Assembly: GCF_019890615.1 (NCBI RefSeq)
Contig: NZ_JAINVZ010000002.1
Span: 310,001-374,000 of the forward strand
Direction of reading: 5' to 3'
Source of the DNA: Streptantibioticus parmotrematis
GTDB lineage: Bacteria; Actinomycetota; Actinomycetes; Streptomycetales; Streptomycetaceae
DNA length: 64,000 nt
The notes below the pieces were generated by a model, which was not told the origin of the DNA, searched no databases, and saw only the letters and a list, made by a program, of their open reading frames with translations. The number at the start of each line of letters is the position of its first letter. Position 1 is the first letter of the stretch. Below are positions 23,951 through 32,860 of this stretch, in pieces. The translations under genes and the position numbers were made by a program.

Positions 23951-25270
23951 GTGGTGACCAGCAAGAATCGCCGGGAGCACGACCGGCACACCTATGTCCT
24001 CGACACCAGCGTGCTGCTGGCCGACCCCAACGCCGTCATGCGGTTCGACGAGCACGAAGTGGTGCTGCCGGTCGTCGTGGTGACGGAGCTGGAGGCCAAG
24101 CGCCACCACCCGGAACTCGGCTACTTCGCCCGCCAGGCGCTGCGGCTGCTGGACGAGTACCGGATCCGCTACGGGCGGCTGGACGCGCCCATCCCGATCG
24201 GGGAGCTCGGCGGATCGCTCAGGGTCGAGCTGAACCACTCCGACCCGGGCGTGCTTCCGGCCGGCTTCCGCCTCGGCGACAACGACTCGCGCATCCTGGC
24301 GGTCGCCCGCAACCTCCAGGCGGAGGGGTACGACGTCACCGTCGTCTCCAAGGACCTGCCGCTGCGCATCAAGGCGTCCGCGGTCGGGCTGCTGGCCGAG
24401 GAGTACCGCGCGGAACTGGCCATCACCTCCGGATACACCGGAATGGCGGAGCTCCAGGTGACCGGCGCGGACGTCGACCGGCTCTTCGCCGAGGAGACCA
24501 CCGCCCTGCCGGGCACCGAGGAGCTGCCGGTCCACACCGGCCTGGTGCTCCAGTCGGAACGCGGCAAGGCGCTGGGCCGGGTCGCCGAGGACGGCTCGGT
24601 GCGGCTGGTACGCGGCGACCGGGAGGCGTTCGGGCTGCACGGCCGCAGCGCCGAGCAGCGGATCGCGCTGGACCTGCTGCTCGACCCGGAGGTCGGCATC
24701 GTCTCGCTGGGCGGCCGGGCGGGCACCGGCAAGTCGGCGCTGGCGCTGTGCGCGGGCCTGGAAGCCGTGCTGGAGCGGCGGCAGCACCGCAAGGTGATGG
24801 TCTTCCGGCCGCTGTACGCGGTGGGCGGACAGGAGCTGGGCTACCTGCCGGGCAACGAGTCGGAGAAGATGAGCCCTTGGGCGCAGGCGGTCTTCGACAC
24901 GCTCTCGGCGGTCACCTCGGCGGACGTCATCGAGGAGGTCGTGGAACGCGGCATGCTGGAGGTGCTGCCGCTCACCCACATCCGGGGCCGCTCGCTGCAC
25001 GACGCCTTTGTGATCGTGGACGAGGCGCAATCCCTGGAGCGGAACGTGCTGTTGACCGTTCTGTCCCGGATCGGCGCCGGATCCCGGGTCGTTCTCACCC
25101 ACGACGTGGCACAACGGGACAATCTTCGGGTCGGACGATATGACGGAGTGGTCGCCGTGGTGGAGAAACTGAAGGGTCATCCGCTGTTCGCCCATGTGAC
25201 GCTGACCCGCTCCGAGCGCTCCCCGATCGCCGCACTGGTGACCGAGATGCTGGAGGACGTCCAGCCGTAG
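23951..25270 (+). CDS. PIN-PhoH fusion protein (PhoH2)
   Basis: 439 residues. Residues 8-135 are a PIN ribonuclease domain ([53 protein letters not shown]) with the acidic residues in place. Residues 230-435 are a PhoH P-loop ATPase with Walker [11 protein letters not shown] at about 253-262, Walker [15 protein letters not shown] and [14 protein letters not shown]. PhoH2 proteins are described as RNA helicase/RNases. GTG 23951 is directly after GTG-less leader; no closer start fits. It is monocistronic, with a hairpin at 25325 after it. Confidence 0.92.
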   Translation: MVTSKNRREHDRHTYVLDTSVLLADPNAVMRFDEHEVVLPVVVVTELEAKRHHPELGYFARQALRLLDEYRIRYGRLDAPIPIGELGGSLRVELNHSDPGVLPAGFRLGDNDSRILAVARNLQAEGYDVTVVSKDLPLRIKASAVGLLAEEYRAELAITSGYTGMAELQVTGADVDRLFAEETTALPGTEELPVHTGLVLQSERGKALGRVAEDGSVRLVRGDREAFGLHGRSAEQRIALDLLLDPEVGIVSLGGRAGTGKSALALCAGLEAVLERRQHRKVMVFRPLYAVGGQELGYLPGNESEKMSPWAQAVFDTLSAVTSADVIEEVVERGMLEVLPLTHIRGRSLHDAFVIVDEAQSLERNVLLTVLSRIGAGSRVVLTHDVAQRDNLRVGRYDGVVAVVEKLKGHPLFAHVTLTRSERSPIAALVTEMLEDVQP

Positions 25271-25324
25271 GACCCGCCGAAGCAGTGGCCAACGGTCGCT
25301 GCGCGTAAAGGATTTGACACGCTG

Positions 25325-25357
25325 AGGCTGCTGCGTCCGTGAAGGGCGCAGCAGCCT
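25325..25357 (+). terminator. Hairpin after the PhoH gene
   Basis: A perfect 11-bp stem (25325-25335 with 25347-25357) with an 11-base loop lies 55 bp downstream of the phoH stop. It has no clear U-tract, as is common for terminators in high-GC actinomycetes. Confidence 0.55.
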
Positions 25358-25383
25358 AGCCGTGTCCGGGGGCGACACGCCGG

Positions 25384-25645
25384 GGTTTCCGTGAAACCAG
25401 CAGGCCCAAACGCGTTGTGACGTTCGCCACGCAACTGAGAATTGCCTTAGCGCGTCATCGTCGGGCAGGGTGTGGGGCTGTCAGGTCCCGCTTACGGCGC
25501 ACCGCACCGGCGACGGTGCGAAAACCCCCAGAACTGAACAGTGTTGGCCGTAAGCCGCCCAGCACCACGCGGACCCCGCTCGGGGATCGCACCGGGCCCG
25601 TGCCTCCCGTGACCAGTCGGACTCCGGTCCGCCACCAGGGGGAGG
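25384..25645 (+). ncRNA. Candidate structured 5' leader (unassigned cis-regulatory RNA)
   Basis: The 353 bases between the phoH terminator and the transglycosylase gene are rich in nested pairings: a GGTTTC/GAAACC hairpin (25384-25398); a perfect 9-bp outer stem (25490-25498 with 25547-25555) enclosing a perfect 7-bp hairpin with a GCGA tetraloop (25503-25520) followed by AAAAC; a CCCC-GCTC-GGGG hairpin (25574-25585); and a CCTCCC/GGGAGG pairing (25603-25608 with 25640-25645). Position and structure suggest a leader RNA controlling a wall-hydrolase gene. The conserved bases of the c-di-AMP (ydaO) riboswitch are not recognisable. It is inferred from folding by eye only. Confidence 0.4.
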
Positions 25646-25710
25646 CCAGTGTCAGGGGCACGATTGCGTCCGCGCGGTCACCAACGCGGGCGACGCTGGA
25701 AGGAAACCGT

Positions 25711-26385
25711 GTGAGCCGGATCTCCGTCCGGGGTATCGCCGTAGCGTCAGCGACCGCGGTCACCACCGTGGGTGCCGTCGTGGGCGTCGCCTCTGGCAGC
25801 GAGCCGACCGCCGCAGCCGCGCAGCCCGTCGCCGACGCGACCTCCCTCGACACCATCGTCGACGGTCAGCAGACCAACGCGCAGGTCGCGTCGCTGACCG
25901 AACAGGTCCAGTCGCAGCAGGCCGCCGCCGACGCCGCCGCGAAGCAGGCAGCCGAGCAGGCCGCCCGCGTCGCGGCCGCCAAGCAGGCCGAGCTGAAGAA
26001 GAAGCAGGCCGAGCTGGCGAAGCTGAAGCAGGAGGCCGCCTCCCGCGACGAGCAGCGCCAGTCGCTGTCCACGCTGAGCTCGGGCGACTACTCGGTCTCG
26101 GGCATCCAGGCGATGGCCCAGCAGATCATCGGCAACGAGCAGCAGTACGAGTGCTTCTCCTGGATCGTGACGCACGAGAGCGGCTGGAACTACCAGGCGA
26201 CCAACGCCTCCTCCGGCGCCTACGGCCTGGTGCAGGCCCTGCCCGGCTCCAAGATGGCCTCGGCGGGCGCCGACTGGCGGACCAACCCGGCCACGCAGAT
26301 AAAGTGGGGCCTGGGCTACATGAACGACCGGTACCACAGCCCCTGCGGCGCCCAGCAGTTCTGGGAGGCCAACGGCTGGTACTGA
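25711..26385 (+). CDS. Secreted lytic-transglycosylase-like protein with coiled coil
   Basis: 224 residues from GTG 25711, preceded by GGAAGGAAA. A signal peptide (GIAVASATAVTTVGAVVGVASG) precedes an Ala/Lys/Gln-rich coiled coil (residues 60-125) and a C-terminal transglycosylase SLT-like domain (QQIIGNEQQYECFSWIVTHESGWNYQATNASSGAYGLVQALPGSKMASAGADWRTNPATQIKWGLGYMNDRY). The Glu of THESGW is the expected catalytic acid. Such proteins cleave peptidoglycan glycan strands during growth or sporulation. The region upstream is a long structured leader, and a 17-bp hairpin follows. Confidence 0.9.
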   Translation: MSRISVRGIAVASATAVTTVGAVVGVASGSEPTAAAAQPVADATSLDTIVDGQQTNAQVASLTEQVQSQQAAADAAAKQAAEQAARVAAAKQAELKKKQAELAKLKQEAASRDEQRQSLSTLSSGDYSVSGIQAMAQQIIGNEQQYECFSWIVTHESGWNYQATNASSGAYGLVQALPGSKMASAGADWRTNPATQIKWGLGYMNDRYHSPCGAQQFWEANGWY

Positions 26386-26417
26386 GTACCGCCGAGGCCG
26401 CACGCCCGAGCCTTCCA

Positions 26418-26455
26418 CGACGAGCCCCGCCGGGCCTTCCCGGCGGGGCTCGTCG
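26418..26455 (+). terminator. Strong hairpin terminator after the transglycosylase gene
   Basis: Perfect 17-bp stem (26418-26434 with 26439-26455) and CCTT tetraloop, 33 bp after the stop. There is no U-tract, but stem strength and place fit a terminator. Confidence 0.75.
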
Positions 26456-26601
26456 CGTGACCGGCGCGTCCGCGGCCCGACCGCCGGTACCGCCTCGCCG
26501 GGGCCGTCAACCCCGCCGCCGGGTAACCTCGTCCTTCCGGGCGGTTCAGGAGCGCGCCCGCTCAGGGGCGCACCGCCAGCACCGCAGGGGATGGAACGGA
26601 C

Positions 26602-28026
26602 ATGCCGCACACAAGCCGGTGGCGTACCGGCCTCGCCGACAGCCTCGCCAGGGCCGCCGGCCGCCTCGCCGAGCGCAAGGCGGCGGCGGAGAACCGCGAG
26701 GAGCGGTTCGAGGAGCGTCTGGGGGAGCGCGGCGAGGCCGACGAGCGCCGGGCGGAGCGCCGGGACGACGACCGGTTCAGGGAGCGCGAGCGGGCCCGTG
26801 AGGAGGCGCACGACGAGGCGCACGACGACTACGTGCCCCCGCCGCCCTCCTACGCGCCCGCCGTCGCCGCCCCTCGCGCCCCGGTGGTCGCGGTGCCGTG
26901 GGGCGTGCGGGTGGCCGCGGAGGTCGCCTGGCGCTTCCTGATCCTGGCCGGTTCGCTGTACGTCCTGATGCGGGTGATCTCCGCGATCAAGCTGGTGGTG
27001 CTGGCGTTCGTGGCCGCGCTGCTGATCACCGCGCTGCTCCAGCCGATCGTCGCCCGGCTCAAGCGGGCCGGGCTGCCGCGGGGCCTGGCCACCGCGGTGA
27101 CGTTCATCGGCGGCTTCGTGGTGATGGGCCTGGTCGGCTGGTTCGTGGTCTGGCAGGTGATGGAGAACACCGACCAGCTCTCCGACCAGCTCCAGGCCGG
27201 TATCGGCCAGTTGAAGAAGTGGCTGCTCAACTCGCCGTTCCACGTGACCGAGAAGCAGATCAACCAGATCGCCAAGAACCTCCAGCACGCGGTCGGCACC
27301 AACGCCGAGACCATCACCTCGGCCGGTCTCCAGGGCGTCACGGTGGTCCTGGAGGTCTTCACCAGCCTCTTCCTGGCGATGTTCTCCACCCTGTTCCTGC
27401 TCTACGACGGCCGCAACGTGTGGAACTGGGTGCTCAAGCTCTTCCCGCGCGACGCCCGCGAGGGCGTGGCCGGCGCCGGGCCGCGCGCCTGGCGCACCCT
27501 GACGCTCTACGTGCGCGGCACGGTGATCGTCGCGTTCATCGACGCGGTCTGCATCGGCGTGGGGATCTACTTCCTCGGGGTGCCGATGGCGGTGCCGCTG
27601 GCCGTGCTGATCTTCCTGGGCGCCTTCATCCCCATGGTCGGCGCGGTGGCCTCCGGCGCGCTGGCGATGATCGTGGCGCTGGTGACGCAGGGGCCGTTCA
27701 CCATGCTGATGGTGCTGGTGGTGGTCCTGGCGGTGCAGCAGATCGAGGGCCACATCCTCCAGCCGTTCATCCTCGGCCGCGCGGTGCGGGTGCACCCGCT
27801 GGGCGTGGTGCTGGCGGTGGCGTCCGGTTCGCTGATCGCCGGGATCGGCGGCGCGGTGGTGGCGGTGCCGCTGGTCGCGGTCACCAACACGGTGGTCGGC
27901 TACCTGCGCCAGCACGTACGGGAGAACGCGCTGCGCCAGGCGGTCCCGGAGGCCGCGCCGCCCACGCCATCCACGCCATCCGAGCCGCCCACGCCGCCCG
28001 CCGCGCCCGCCCCGGAAGAGGGCTGA
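26602..28026 (+). CDS. AI-2E family transporter
   Basis: 474 residues. The first 95 residues are a charged Arg/Glu/Asp segment likely to be cytosolic and helical. The AI-2E/PerM-type membrane domain follows: VAWRFLILAGSLYVLMRVISAIKLVVLAFVAALLITALLQPIVARLKRAGLPRGLATAVTF at the start, a soluble middle region, then GVPMAVPLAVLIFLGAFIPMVGAVASG and IEGHILQPFILGRAVRVHPLGVVLAV. The tail is Pro/Ala-rich. Substrates in this family are uncertain (small signals, or Na+/Li+-proton antiport in some members). ATG 26602 has GGGGA upstream. Confidence 0.9.
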   Translation: MPHTSRWRTGLADSLARAAGRLAERKAAAENREERFEERLGERGEADERRAERRDDDRFRERERAREEAHDEAHDDYVPPPPSYAPAVAAPRAPVVAVPWGVRVAAEVAWRFLILAGSLYVLMRVISAIKLVVLAFVAALLITALLQPIVARLKRAGLPRGLATAVTFIGGFVVMGLVGWFVVWQVMENTDQLSDQLQAGIGQLKKWLLNSPFHVTEKQINQIAKNLQHAVGTNAETITSAGLQGVTVVLEVFTSLFLAMFSTLFLLYDGRNVWNWVLKLFPRDAREGVAGAGPRAWRTLTLYVRGTVIVAFIDAVCIGVGIYFLGVPMAVPLAVLIFLGAFIPMVGAVASGALAMIVALVTQGPFTMLMVLVVVLAVQQIEGHILQPFILGRAVRVHPLGVVLAVASGSLIAGIGGAVVAVPLVAVTNTVVGYLRQHVRENALRQAVPEAAPPTPSTPSEPPTPPAAPAPEEG

Positions 28027-28033
28027 CACGACG

Positions 28034-28073
28034 AGAGCGGGGTCACGGGAGACGACTCCCGTGACCCCGCTCT
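28034..28073. terminator. Bidirectional terminator between AI-2E transporter and ahpD
   Basis: Perfect 18-bp stem (28034-28051 with 28056-28073) with ACGA loop between converging genes. It serves both directions. Confidence 0.8.
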
Positions 28074-28098
28074 GTCGTTGCCGAAGGGCGGACCGGCG

Positions 28099-28635
28099 TC
28101 AGGCCGAGGCCAGCGCCGCCTCCGCGTCCAGCGTGGTGGCGACGGCCTGCACGACCGCCGCGATCTTGAACGCCTCCTGGACGACCTCGCGGCTCACGCC
28201 CGCCTTGCGCAGCACCTGCTCGTGCGAGTCCAGGCACTGGCCGCAGCCGTTGACCGCGGAGACCGCGAGCGACCACAGCTCGAAGTCGGCCTTCTCCACG
28301 CCCGGGTTGCCGATGACGTTCATCCGCAGGCCCGCGCGCAGCGTGCCGTACTCCGGGTCCGACAGCAGGTGCCGGGTGCGGTAGAAGACGTTGTTCATCG
28401 CCATGACGGCGGCGGCGGCCTTGGCCGCGGTGTACGCCTCAGGGCTCAGGTTGGCCTTGGCCTCCGGCTCCAGCTCGCGCAGCACGATGGGGCTGCGCGC
28501 GGCGATGGACACCGCGAGCACGGTGCCCCACAGCTGCTGCTGCGGCAGGTCGGAGTTGCCGATGACCGAACCGAGGTTGAGCTTGAGGTCCTTGGCGTAG
28601 TCCGGCAGCGCGGACTTCAGGGTGTCGAGTGCCAT
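28099..28635 (-). CDS. ahpD: Alkyl hydroperoxide reductase AhpD
   Basis: 178 residues of the carboxymuconolactone-decarboxylase fold. The thioredoxin-like active site CGQC at 131-134 with His138 ([10 protein letters not shown]) and Glu in AVNGCGQ context match the actinobacterial AhpD, which recycles AhpC with lipoamide or thioredoxin-type reductants. It follows ahpC by nine bases and is cotranscribed with it, facing the AI-2E transporter across a bidirectional terminator. Confidence 0.95.
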   Translation of the reverse strand: MALDTLKSALPDYAKDLKLNLGSVIGNSDLPQQQLWGTVLAVSIAARSPIVLRELEPEAKANLSPEAYTAAKAAAAVMAMNNVFYRTRHLLSDPEYGTLRAGLRMNVIGNPGVEKADFELWSLAVSAVNGCGQCLDSHEQVLRKAGVSREVVQEAFKIAAVVQAVATTLDAEAALASA

Positions 28636-28644
28636 GTCAGCGGA

Positions 28645-29202
28645 TCACTCCCCGGAGAGCAGCTTGACCGGGTCCAGGGTCTCGTCGCCCTTGCTCCAGT
28701 TGCACGGGCACAGCTCGTCGGTCTGCAGCGCGTCGAGCACCCGCAGGACCTCCTTGGGGTTACGGCCCACGGAACCGGCGGTCACCATCGAGAACTGGAT
28801 CTCGTTGTTCTGGTCGACGATGAAGACCGCGCGCTGCGCGAAGCCGTCCTCGCCCTCGACGCCGAGGGCGCGCATCAGCTCGTGCTTGGAGTCGGCCAGC
28901 ATCGGGAAGGGCAGCTCACGCAGGTCGGCGTGGTCACGCCGCCAGGCGTGGTGGACGAACTCCGAGTCGCCGGAGACGCCGAGCACCTGCGCGTCGCGGT
29001 CGGCGAACTCCTCGTTCAGCTTGCCGAACGCGGCGATCTCGGTCGGGCAGACGAAGGTGAAGTCCTTCGGCCAGAAGAAGACGACCGACCAGCCCTTGCC
29101 GAAGTCCTCGGAGCTGTACTCCTTGATCTCCAGCTTGTCGTCGGACGGGCCTTCCACGCCCATGAGCTTCCAAGCGGGGAACTGGTCACCGACAGTGAGC
29201 AT
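28645..29202 (-). CDS. ahpC: Peroxiredoxin AhpC
   Basis: 185 residues. Peroxidatic Cys52 lies in FTFVCPTEI, the resolving cysteine in ELCPCNW (Cys165 and Cys167). It reduces H2O2, alkyl peroxides and peroxynitrite in the cytosol. First gene of ahpC-ahpD, divergent from oxyR, the arrangement known from Streptomyces where OxyR induces the pair. The ATG has a GGAG about eight bases upstream. Confidence 0.96.
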   Translation of the reverse strand: MLTVGDQFPAWKLMGVEGPSDDKLEIKEYSSEDFGKGWSVVFFWPKDFTFVCPTEIAAFGKLNEEFADRDAQVLGVSGDSEFVHHAWRRDHADLRELPFPMLADSKHELMRALGVEGEDGFAQRAVFIVDQNNEIQFSMVTAGSVGRNPKEVLRVLDALQTDELCPCNWSKGDETLDPVKLLSGE

Positions 29203-29261
29203 TGAGGGGTCTCCTGTGCTTGCGCGGGTTGGACGTGACCCACCGTGCCACAGCCATGATT

Positions 29262-29320
29262 GATCACAGAAATCGCCCCGGCGCGACCTACTGATAGGTA
29301 GGGCTGATCAGTATCCTGGG
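29262..29320. promoter_or_regulatory. ahpC/oxyR divergent control region
   Basis: The 175-bp gap contains clustered symmetry: TGATCA near 29261, CCTACTGATAGG (29287-29298) and the perfect CTGATCAG (29304-29311). The AT content is locally higher than its surroundings. In Streptomyces this region carries both promoters and the OxyR site; I cannot place the -10/-35 elements with certainty. Confidence 0.5.
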
Positions 29321-29377
29321 AGGTGTCCTCCGCACCCGCCGGGTGCGCCCGCCACCGCACGTCCCGGGGAGCCCGCC

Positions 29378-30313
29378 GTCAAAGCGCAGCGTCAGCCCAG
29401 CCTCGCCCAGCTCAGGGCCTTCGCCGCGGTCGCGGAGCACCTGCACTTCCGGGACGCCGCCGCCGTCACCGGCACCAGCCAGCCCGCGCTGTCGGCCGCC
29501 GTCGCCGCGCTGGAGGACGTCGTCGGCGTCCGGCTGGTGGAACGGACCACCCGCCGCGTCCTGCTCACCCCCGCCGGGGAACGCCTCGCGGCGCGGACAC
29601 GCAGCGTACTGGACGCGGTCGCCGACCTGATGGAGGAGGCGGAGGCGGTACGGGCGCCGTTCACCGGCGTGCTGCGGCTCGGCGTCATCCCGACGGTGGC
29701 GCCCTACCTGCTGCCGTCCGTGCTCGGCCTGGTCCACGACCGCTATCCGGACCTCGACCTCCAGGTCCACGAGGAGCAGACCGCCTCGCTGACCGAGGGC
29801 CTGACCGCCGGACGGCTCGACCTGCTGCTGCTCGCGGTGCCGCTGGGACTGCCCGCGATCACCGAACTGCCCCTGTTCGACGAGGACTTCGTCCTGGTCA
29901 TGCCGCGCGACCACCGGCTCGCCGGACGCGACGACATCCCGCGCCGCGAACTGCGCGACCTCGACCTGCTGCTGCTCTCCGAGGGGCACTGCCTGCGCGA
30001 CCAGGCCCTCGACATCTGCCGCGAGGTGGGCCGCGCCGAGGGGGCGCCGGTGACCACCAGCGCGGCCGGCCTGTCCACCCTGGTCCAGCTGGTCGCGGGC
30101 GGCCTCGGCGTCACGCTGCTGCCGCGCACCGCGGTCCCGGTCGAGGTGGGCCGCGGCGCCCGGCTGGCCACCGGCACCTTCCAGGACCCGGCGCCGGTAC
30201 GGCGGATCGCGCTGGCGATGCGGACGGGGACGGCGCGGGCCCAGGAGTTCGAGACCTTCGCCGCCGCCCTGCGCGACACCCTGCGCCCGCTGCCGGTGCG
30301 CATGGCGGCCTGA
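29378..30313 (+). CDS. oxyR: Peroxide sensor OxyR (LysR family), non-canonical start
   Basis: 311 residues if translation begins at GTC 29378. HTH: PSLAQLRAFAAVAEHLHFRDAAAVTGTSQPALSAAVAALEDVVG. The redox pair is conserved as GHCLRDQALDIC (Cys205 and Cys214 here), the disulfide switch of E. coli OxyR (Cys199/Cys208). It activates ahpCD under peroxide stress. Between the upstream in-frame stop (29261) and the HTH there is no ATG, GTG or TTG; the only GTG (29537) would delete most of the HTH. GGGGAG at 29366-29371 sits six bases before GTC 29378, where a GTG would be expected. A base error, mutation or rare start are all possible. Confidence 0.9.
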   Translation, partial: VKAQRQPSLAQLRAFAAVAEHLHFRDAAAVTGTSQPALSAAVAALEDVVGVRLVERTTRRVLLTPAGERLAARTRSVLDAVADLMEEAEAVRAPFTGVLRLGVIPTVAPYLLPSVLGLVHDRYPDLDLQVHEEQTASLTEGLTAGRLDLLLLAVPLGLPAITELPLFDEDFVLVMPRDHRLAGRDDIPRRELRDLDLLLLSEGHCLRDQALDICREVGRAEGAPVTTSAAGLSTLVQLVAGGLGVTLLPRTAVPVEVGRGARLATGTFQDPAPVRRIALAMRTGTARAQEFETFAAALRDTLRPLPVRMAA

Positions 30314-30358
30314 GCGGGCCGAGGAGCCTCCGGCGGCCTTGAGTGCTTGAGCGGTCGA

Positions 30359-30393
30359 GCGCCCGGGCGGGTCGACGCGGCCCGCCCGGGCGC
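30359..30393. terminator. Bidirectional terminator between oxyR and the FtsX permease
   Basis: Perfect 13-bp stem (30359-30371 with 30381-30393), nine-base loop, between two converging genes. Confidence 0.65.
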
Positions 30394-30397
30394 CCGT

Positions 30398-32860
30398 TCA
30401 CTCCGTGCGCAGGCCGTCCGGCCGCATCATCCGCCACAGCGGCGGCAGGCTCAGCAGCGTGACCAGCACGACCACGCCTGCGCCCGCGCCCGCCATCACC
30501 GCGACCGAGGCCCAGTCGAAGCCCACCGACTCGTTGACCACCCGCAGCAGCACCGCGCCGAGCCCCAGGCCGCCCGCCACGGCGAGCACCAGCCCCAGCG
30601 CCATCGGCACCGCGGCCTGCCACAGCACCGAGAGGCCCAGCGTGCGGCGCCGGGTGCCGAAGGCCACCAGCGTCGCCAGCAGCCGCCTGCGCTCGCGCAG
30701 TTGCTCCAGCATCGACACCAGCAGGCTGGCCCCGATCATCACCAGCACCGCCACCGCCCCGATCATCAGCCCGCGCCGGAGACTCACGTACCGCTGGGCC
30801 TCCTGGGTCGCGTGCAGCGTCGTCGTCGGGTCCGACGGGTCGATGCGCACCGCCGTGTTGCGCACCAGGTCCTCGGCGTCCGGCACGCCCGGGTCCAGCG
30901 TGATGGCGATGCGGGCCTGGGGGGCCTGGAGCAGGTCCGGGTCGAGCGCCTCCGGGGTGGCCAGCACGCCCGAGCGCTCGTAGCCGGTGGCGTCCGTCTC
31001 CCCGGTCACGGTCCGCGCCGAGGCCGGGATGGTCCACGGCCTGGGCCCGTCGCCGGTCGCGCCGGGCGTGCCGGGGACGCTCAGGTCGAGCCGGTGCCCC
31101 GGCGTGAGCAGCGGGTCGGGCGGGCTGCCGTACAGGCCGGTCACCAGGAAGACGCTGCCGGGGGAGCACGACCCGATACGGGCGACCTGCCGCAGCGTGG
31201 CGCAGTCGCCCACCGTGATCCCGGTCGTGCTCAGGTCGTCCTCCGCCTGCTCGCCGTGCCCGGACCGCGCCGCGTCCCTGGCCCTGGCGGCGGCTCCGAG
31301 GTCGGCGGCCCCGCTCTCCGCCGTGCCCATCACCTGGCGCACGCCCTCGGTGGTGCGGAAGGCGCCGACGACCCGCTTGACCTGGGAGCCGTCGCGCACC
31401 GGAATGTCGACCGCCATCTGCGCCGACGCCGGGTCCTGACCGGTGTCGTGGGTGAACTGGCCCGCCACACCGGCGAACACCGCCTGCACCGCGATCGCCC
31501 CGGCCACCGCCACGGTGATCCCGCTGACCGTCCGCGCCGCCACGCCGGACGACAACTGGAGGCTGCGGGAAGCCAGTTGCCACGGCACGGGACCGGCGCC
31601 GCCCAGCCGGGCGACCACCGTCTGCACCAGCCACGGCAGCAGCGTGGTCAGCCCGAGCAGCAGCAGTACCGCGCCCGCGGCGACCTGCGGCCGGTTCACC
31701 GAGGAGGCCGGGCCGGTCGCGGCGACCGTGCCGATCAGCGGGTACAGCATCGCGAGCCCGGCCGCGGGCACCAGCAGCCGCCACCACAGCCGCCGCCTTC
31801 GGGGCGTCGCGCCGCGCACCACGCCCAGCGGCTCGATGACCACCCCGCGCAGCGCCAGCAGCGTCACCAGCACCGCGGCCACCGGCACGGCCACCGCGAT
31901 CAGCGCGGCCAGCTCGGGGGCGGGCGTCATGTCGGAGGGGAAGACGCTGGTCTGGTCGAGGGAGAACGTCCCGATCGCCCGCCGCAGCCCCAGGAAGACC
32001 GCGGCTCCGGCGACCAGCCCCAACAGCGCGCCGCACAGCGCCTCACCGGCCGCGATCCGCCGCGTCGTCCGGGAGTCGGCGCCGATCAGCCGCAGCGCCG
32101 CCAGCCGCCGGTCGCGCCGCTCGCCGCCGAAGCGCACCGCGGTCGCGACGAAGACCCCGACCGGCACCAGCAGCACCACGAAGACGATGACGAGCAGCAC
32201 GATCAGCACCGGGGTCCACGGGTCCTGCGGGAACCCGCCGCCGAAGCGGTCGATGCGCCGGGTCATCCCGACGTACTGGGAGAGCCCATGGGCGCCCGCG
32301 TAGTAGAGCAGTTCCTTCGGACCGCTCAGCCCGGCCGCGCCCACGGTCCCGACGACGTGCTGCGGCAGCCGTTCGCGCAGCAGCCTGTCCGCCGGGTCGG
32401 CGAGCATCGAGGCGAGCGCGGGGGAGACCACCATCTCGCCCGGCCCCGGCATCCGGCTCACCCCGGGCGGCAACGGCGGCTCGGCGCCCTCGGGTTCGAA
32501 GAGGTCGCCGGTGATGTCGTACCAGCGGTAGGTGGTGTTCGCCGGCTCGACCAGCAGGGTGTGCGGGCCCGGCCGCGTCGGTTCGGCGCCCGAGCCGTCG
32601 GTGGACCGGGCGCTGGTCCGGTCCGACCTGGCCTGCAACATCGCGGGCACGGCGGCGGTGGTCAGCAGCAGGGCCACGCCGAGACCCACGCCGACCGCGG
32701 TCAGCAGCGTACGGATCCAGCCCTCACGGCCCCCGGTGACGGCGAACCGCATGCCGAGACCGAGGTCGCGCGCCCAGACACGGAACGGGTCGTGCGCCGC
32801 GGAGCCGGAGCGCGCGGGGTGCTCGGAGCGCGCGGGGCGCTCGGGGTGCGGCGCGCTCAC
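30398..32860 (-). CDS. FtsX-like ABC transporter permease
   Basis: 820 residues with the layout of large actinomycete FtsX/MacB-type permeases. First transmembrane helix about residues 49-70 (LLTAVGVGLGVALLLTTAA), an extracellular segment, an FtsX domain with helices at about 210-345 (PWTPVLIVLLVIVFVVLLVPVGVFVATAV; RLIGADSRTTRRIAAGEALCGALLGLVAGAAVFLGL), a second extracellular region and a C-terminal FtsX domain (LRERRRLLATLVAFGTRRRTLGLSVLWQAAVPMALGLVLAV). Substrate is unknown; such pumps export antibiotics, peptides or lipids. Its GTG overlaps the ATPase gene's stop, so the two act together. Confidence 0.9.
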   Translation of the reverse strand: MSAPHPERPARSEHPARSGSAAHDPFRVWARDLGLGMRFAVTGGREGWIRTLLTAVGVGLGVALLLTTAAVPAMLQARSDRTSARSTDGSGAEPTRPGPHTLLVEPANTTYRWYDITGDLFEPEGAEPPLPPGVSRMPGPGEMVVSPALASMLADPADRLLRERLPQHVVGTVGAAGLSGPKELLYYAGAHGLSQYVGMTRRIDRFGGGFPQDPWTPVLIVLLVIVFVVLLVPVGVFVATAVRFGGERRDRRLAALRLIGADSRTTRRIAAGEALCGALLGLVAGAAVFLGLRRAIGTFSLDQTSVFPSDMTPAPELAALIAVAVPVAAVLVTLLALRGVVIEPLGVVRGATPRRRRLWWRLLVPAAGLAMLYPLIGTVAATGPASSVNRPQVAAGAVLLLLGLTTLLPWLVQTVVARLGGAGPVPWQLASRSLQLSSGVAARTVSGITVAVAGAIAVQAVFAGVAGQFTHDTGQDPASAQMAVDIPVRDGSQVKRVVGAFRTTEGVRQVMGTAESGAADLGAAARARDAARSGHGEQAEDDLSTTGITVGDCATLRQVARIGSCSPGSVFLVTGLYGSPPDPLLTPGHRLDLSVPGTPGATGDGPRPWTIPASARTVTGETDATGYERSGVLATPEALDPDLLQAPQARIAITLDPGVPDAEDLVRNTAVRIDPSDPTTTLHATQEAQRYVSLRRGLMIGAVAVLVMIGASLLVSMLEQLRERRRLLATLVAFGTRRRTLGLSVLWQAAVPMALGLVLAVAGGLGLGAVLLRVVNESVGFDWASVAVMAGAGAGVVVLVTLLSLPPLWRMMRPDGLRTE

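Noticed and set aside
25384-25710. ydaO (c-di-AMP) riboswitch before the transglycosylase-like gene
   Set aside because: The gene type fits, but the conserved GGGTGAA and CAGCTAACC segments of that class are not recognisable by eye.
29323-30342. 339-residue frame starting at GTG 29323 across oxyR
   Set aside because: It is in another frame than the conserved OxyR protein and is Arg/Pro-rich; it is not an alternative N-terminus unless a frameshift is assumed.
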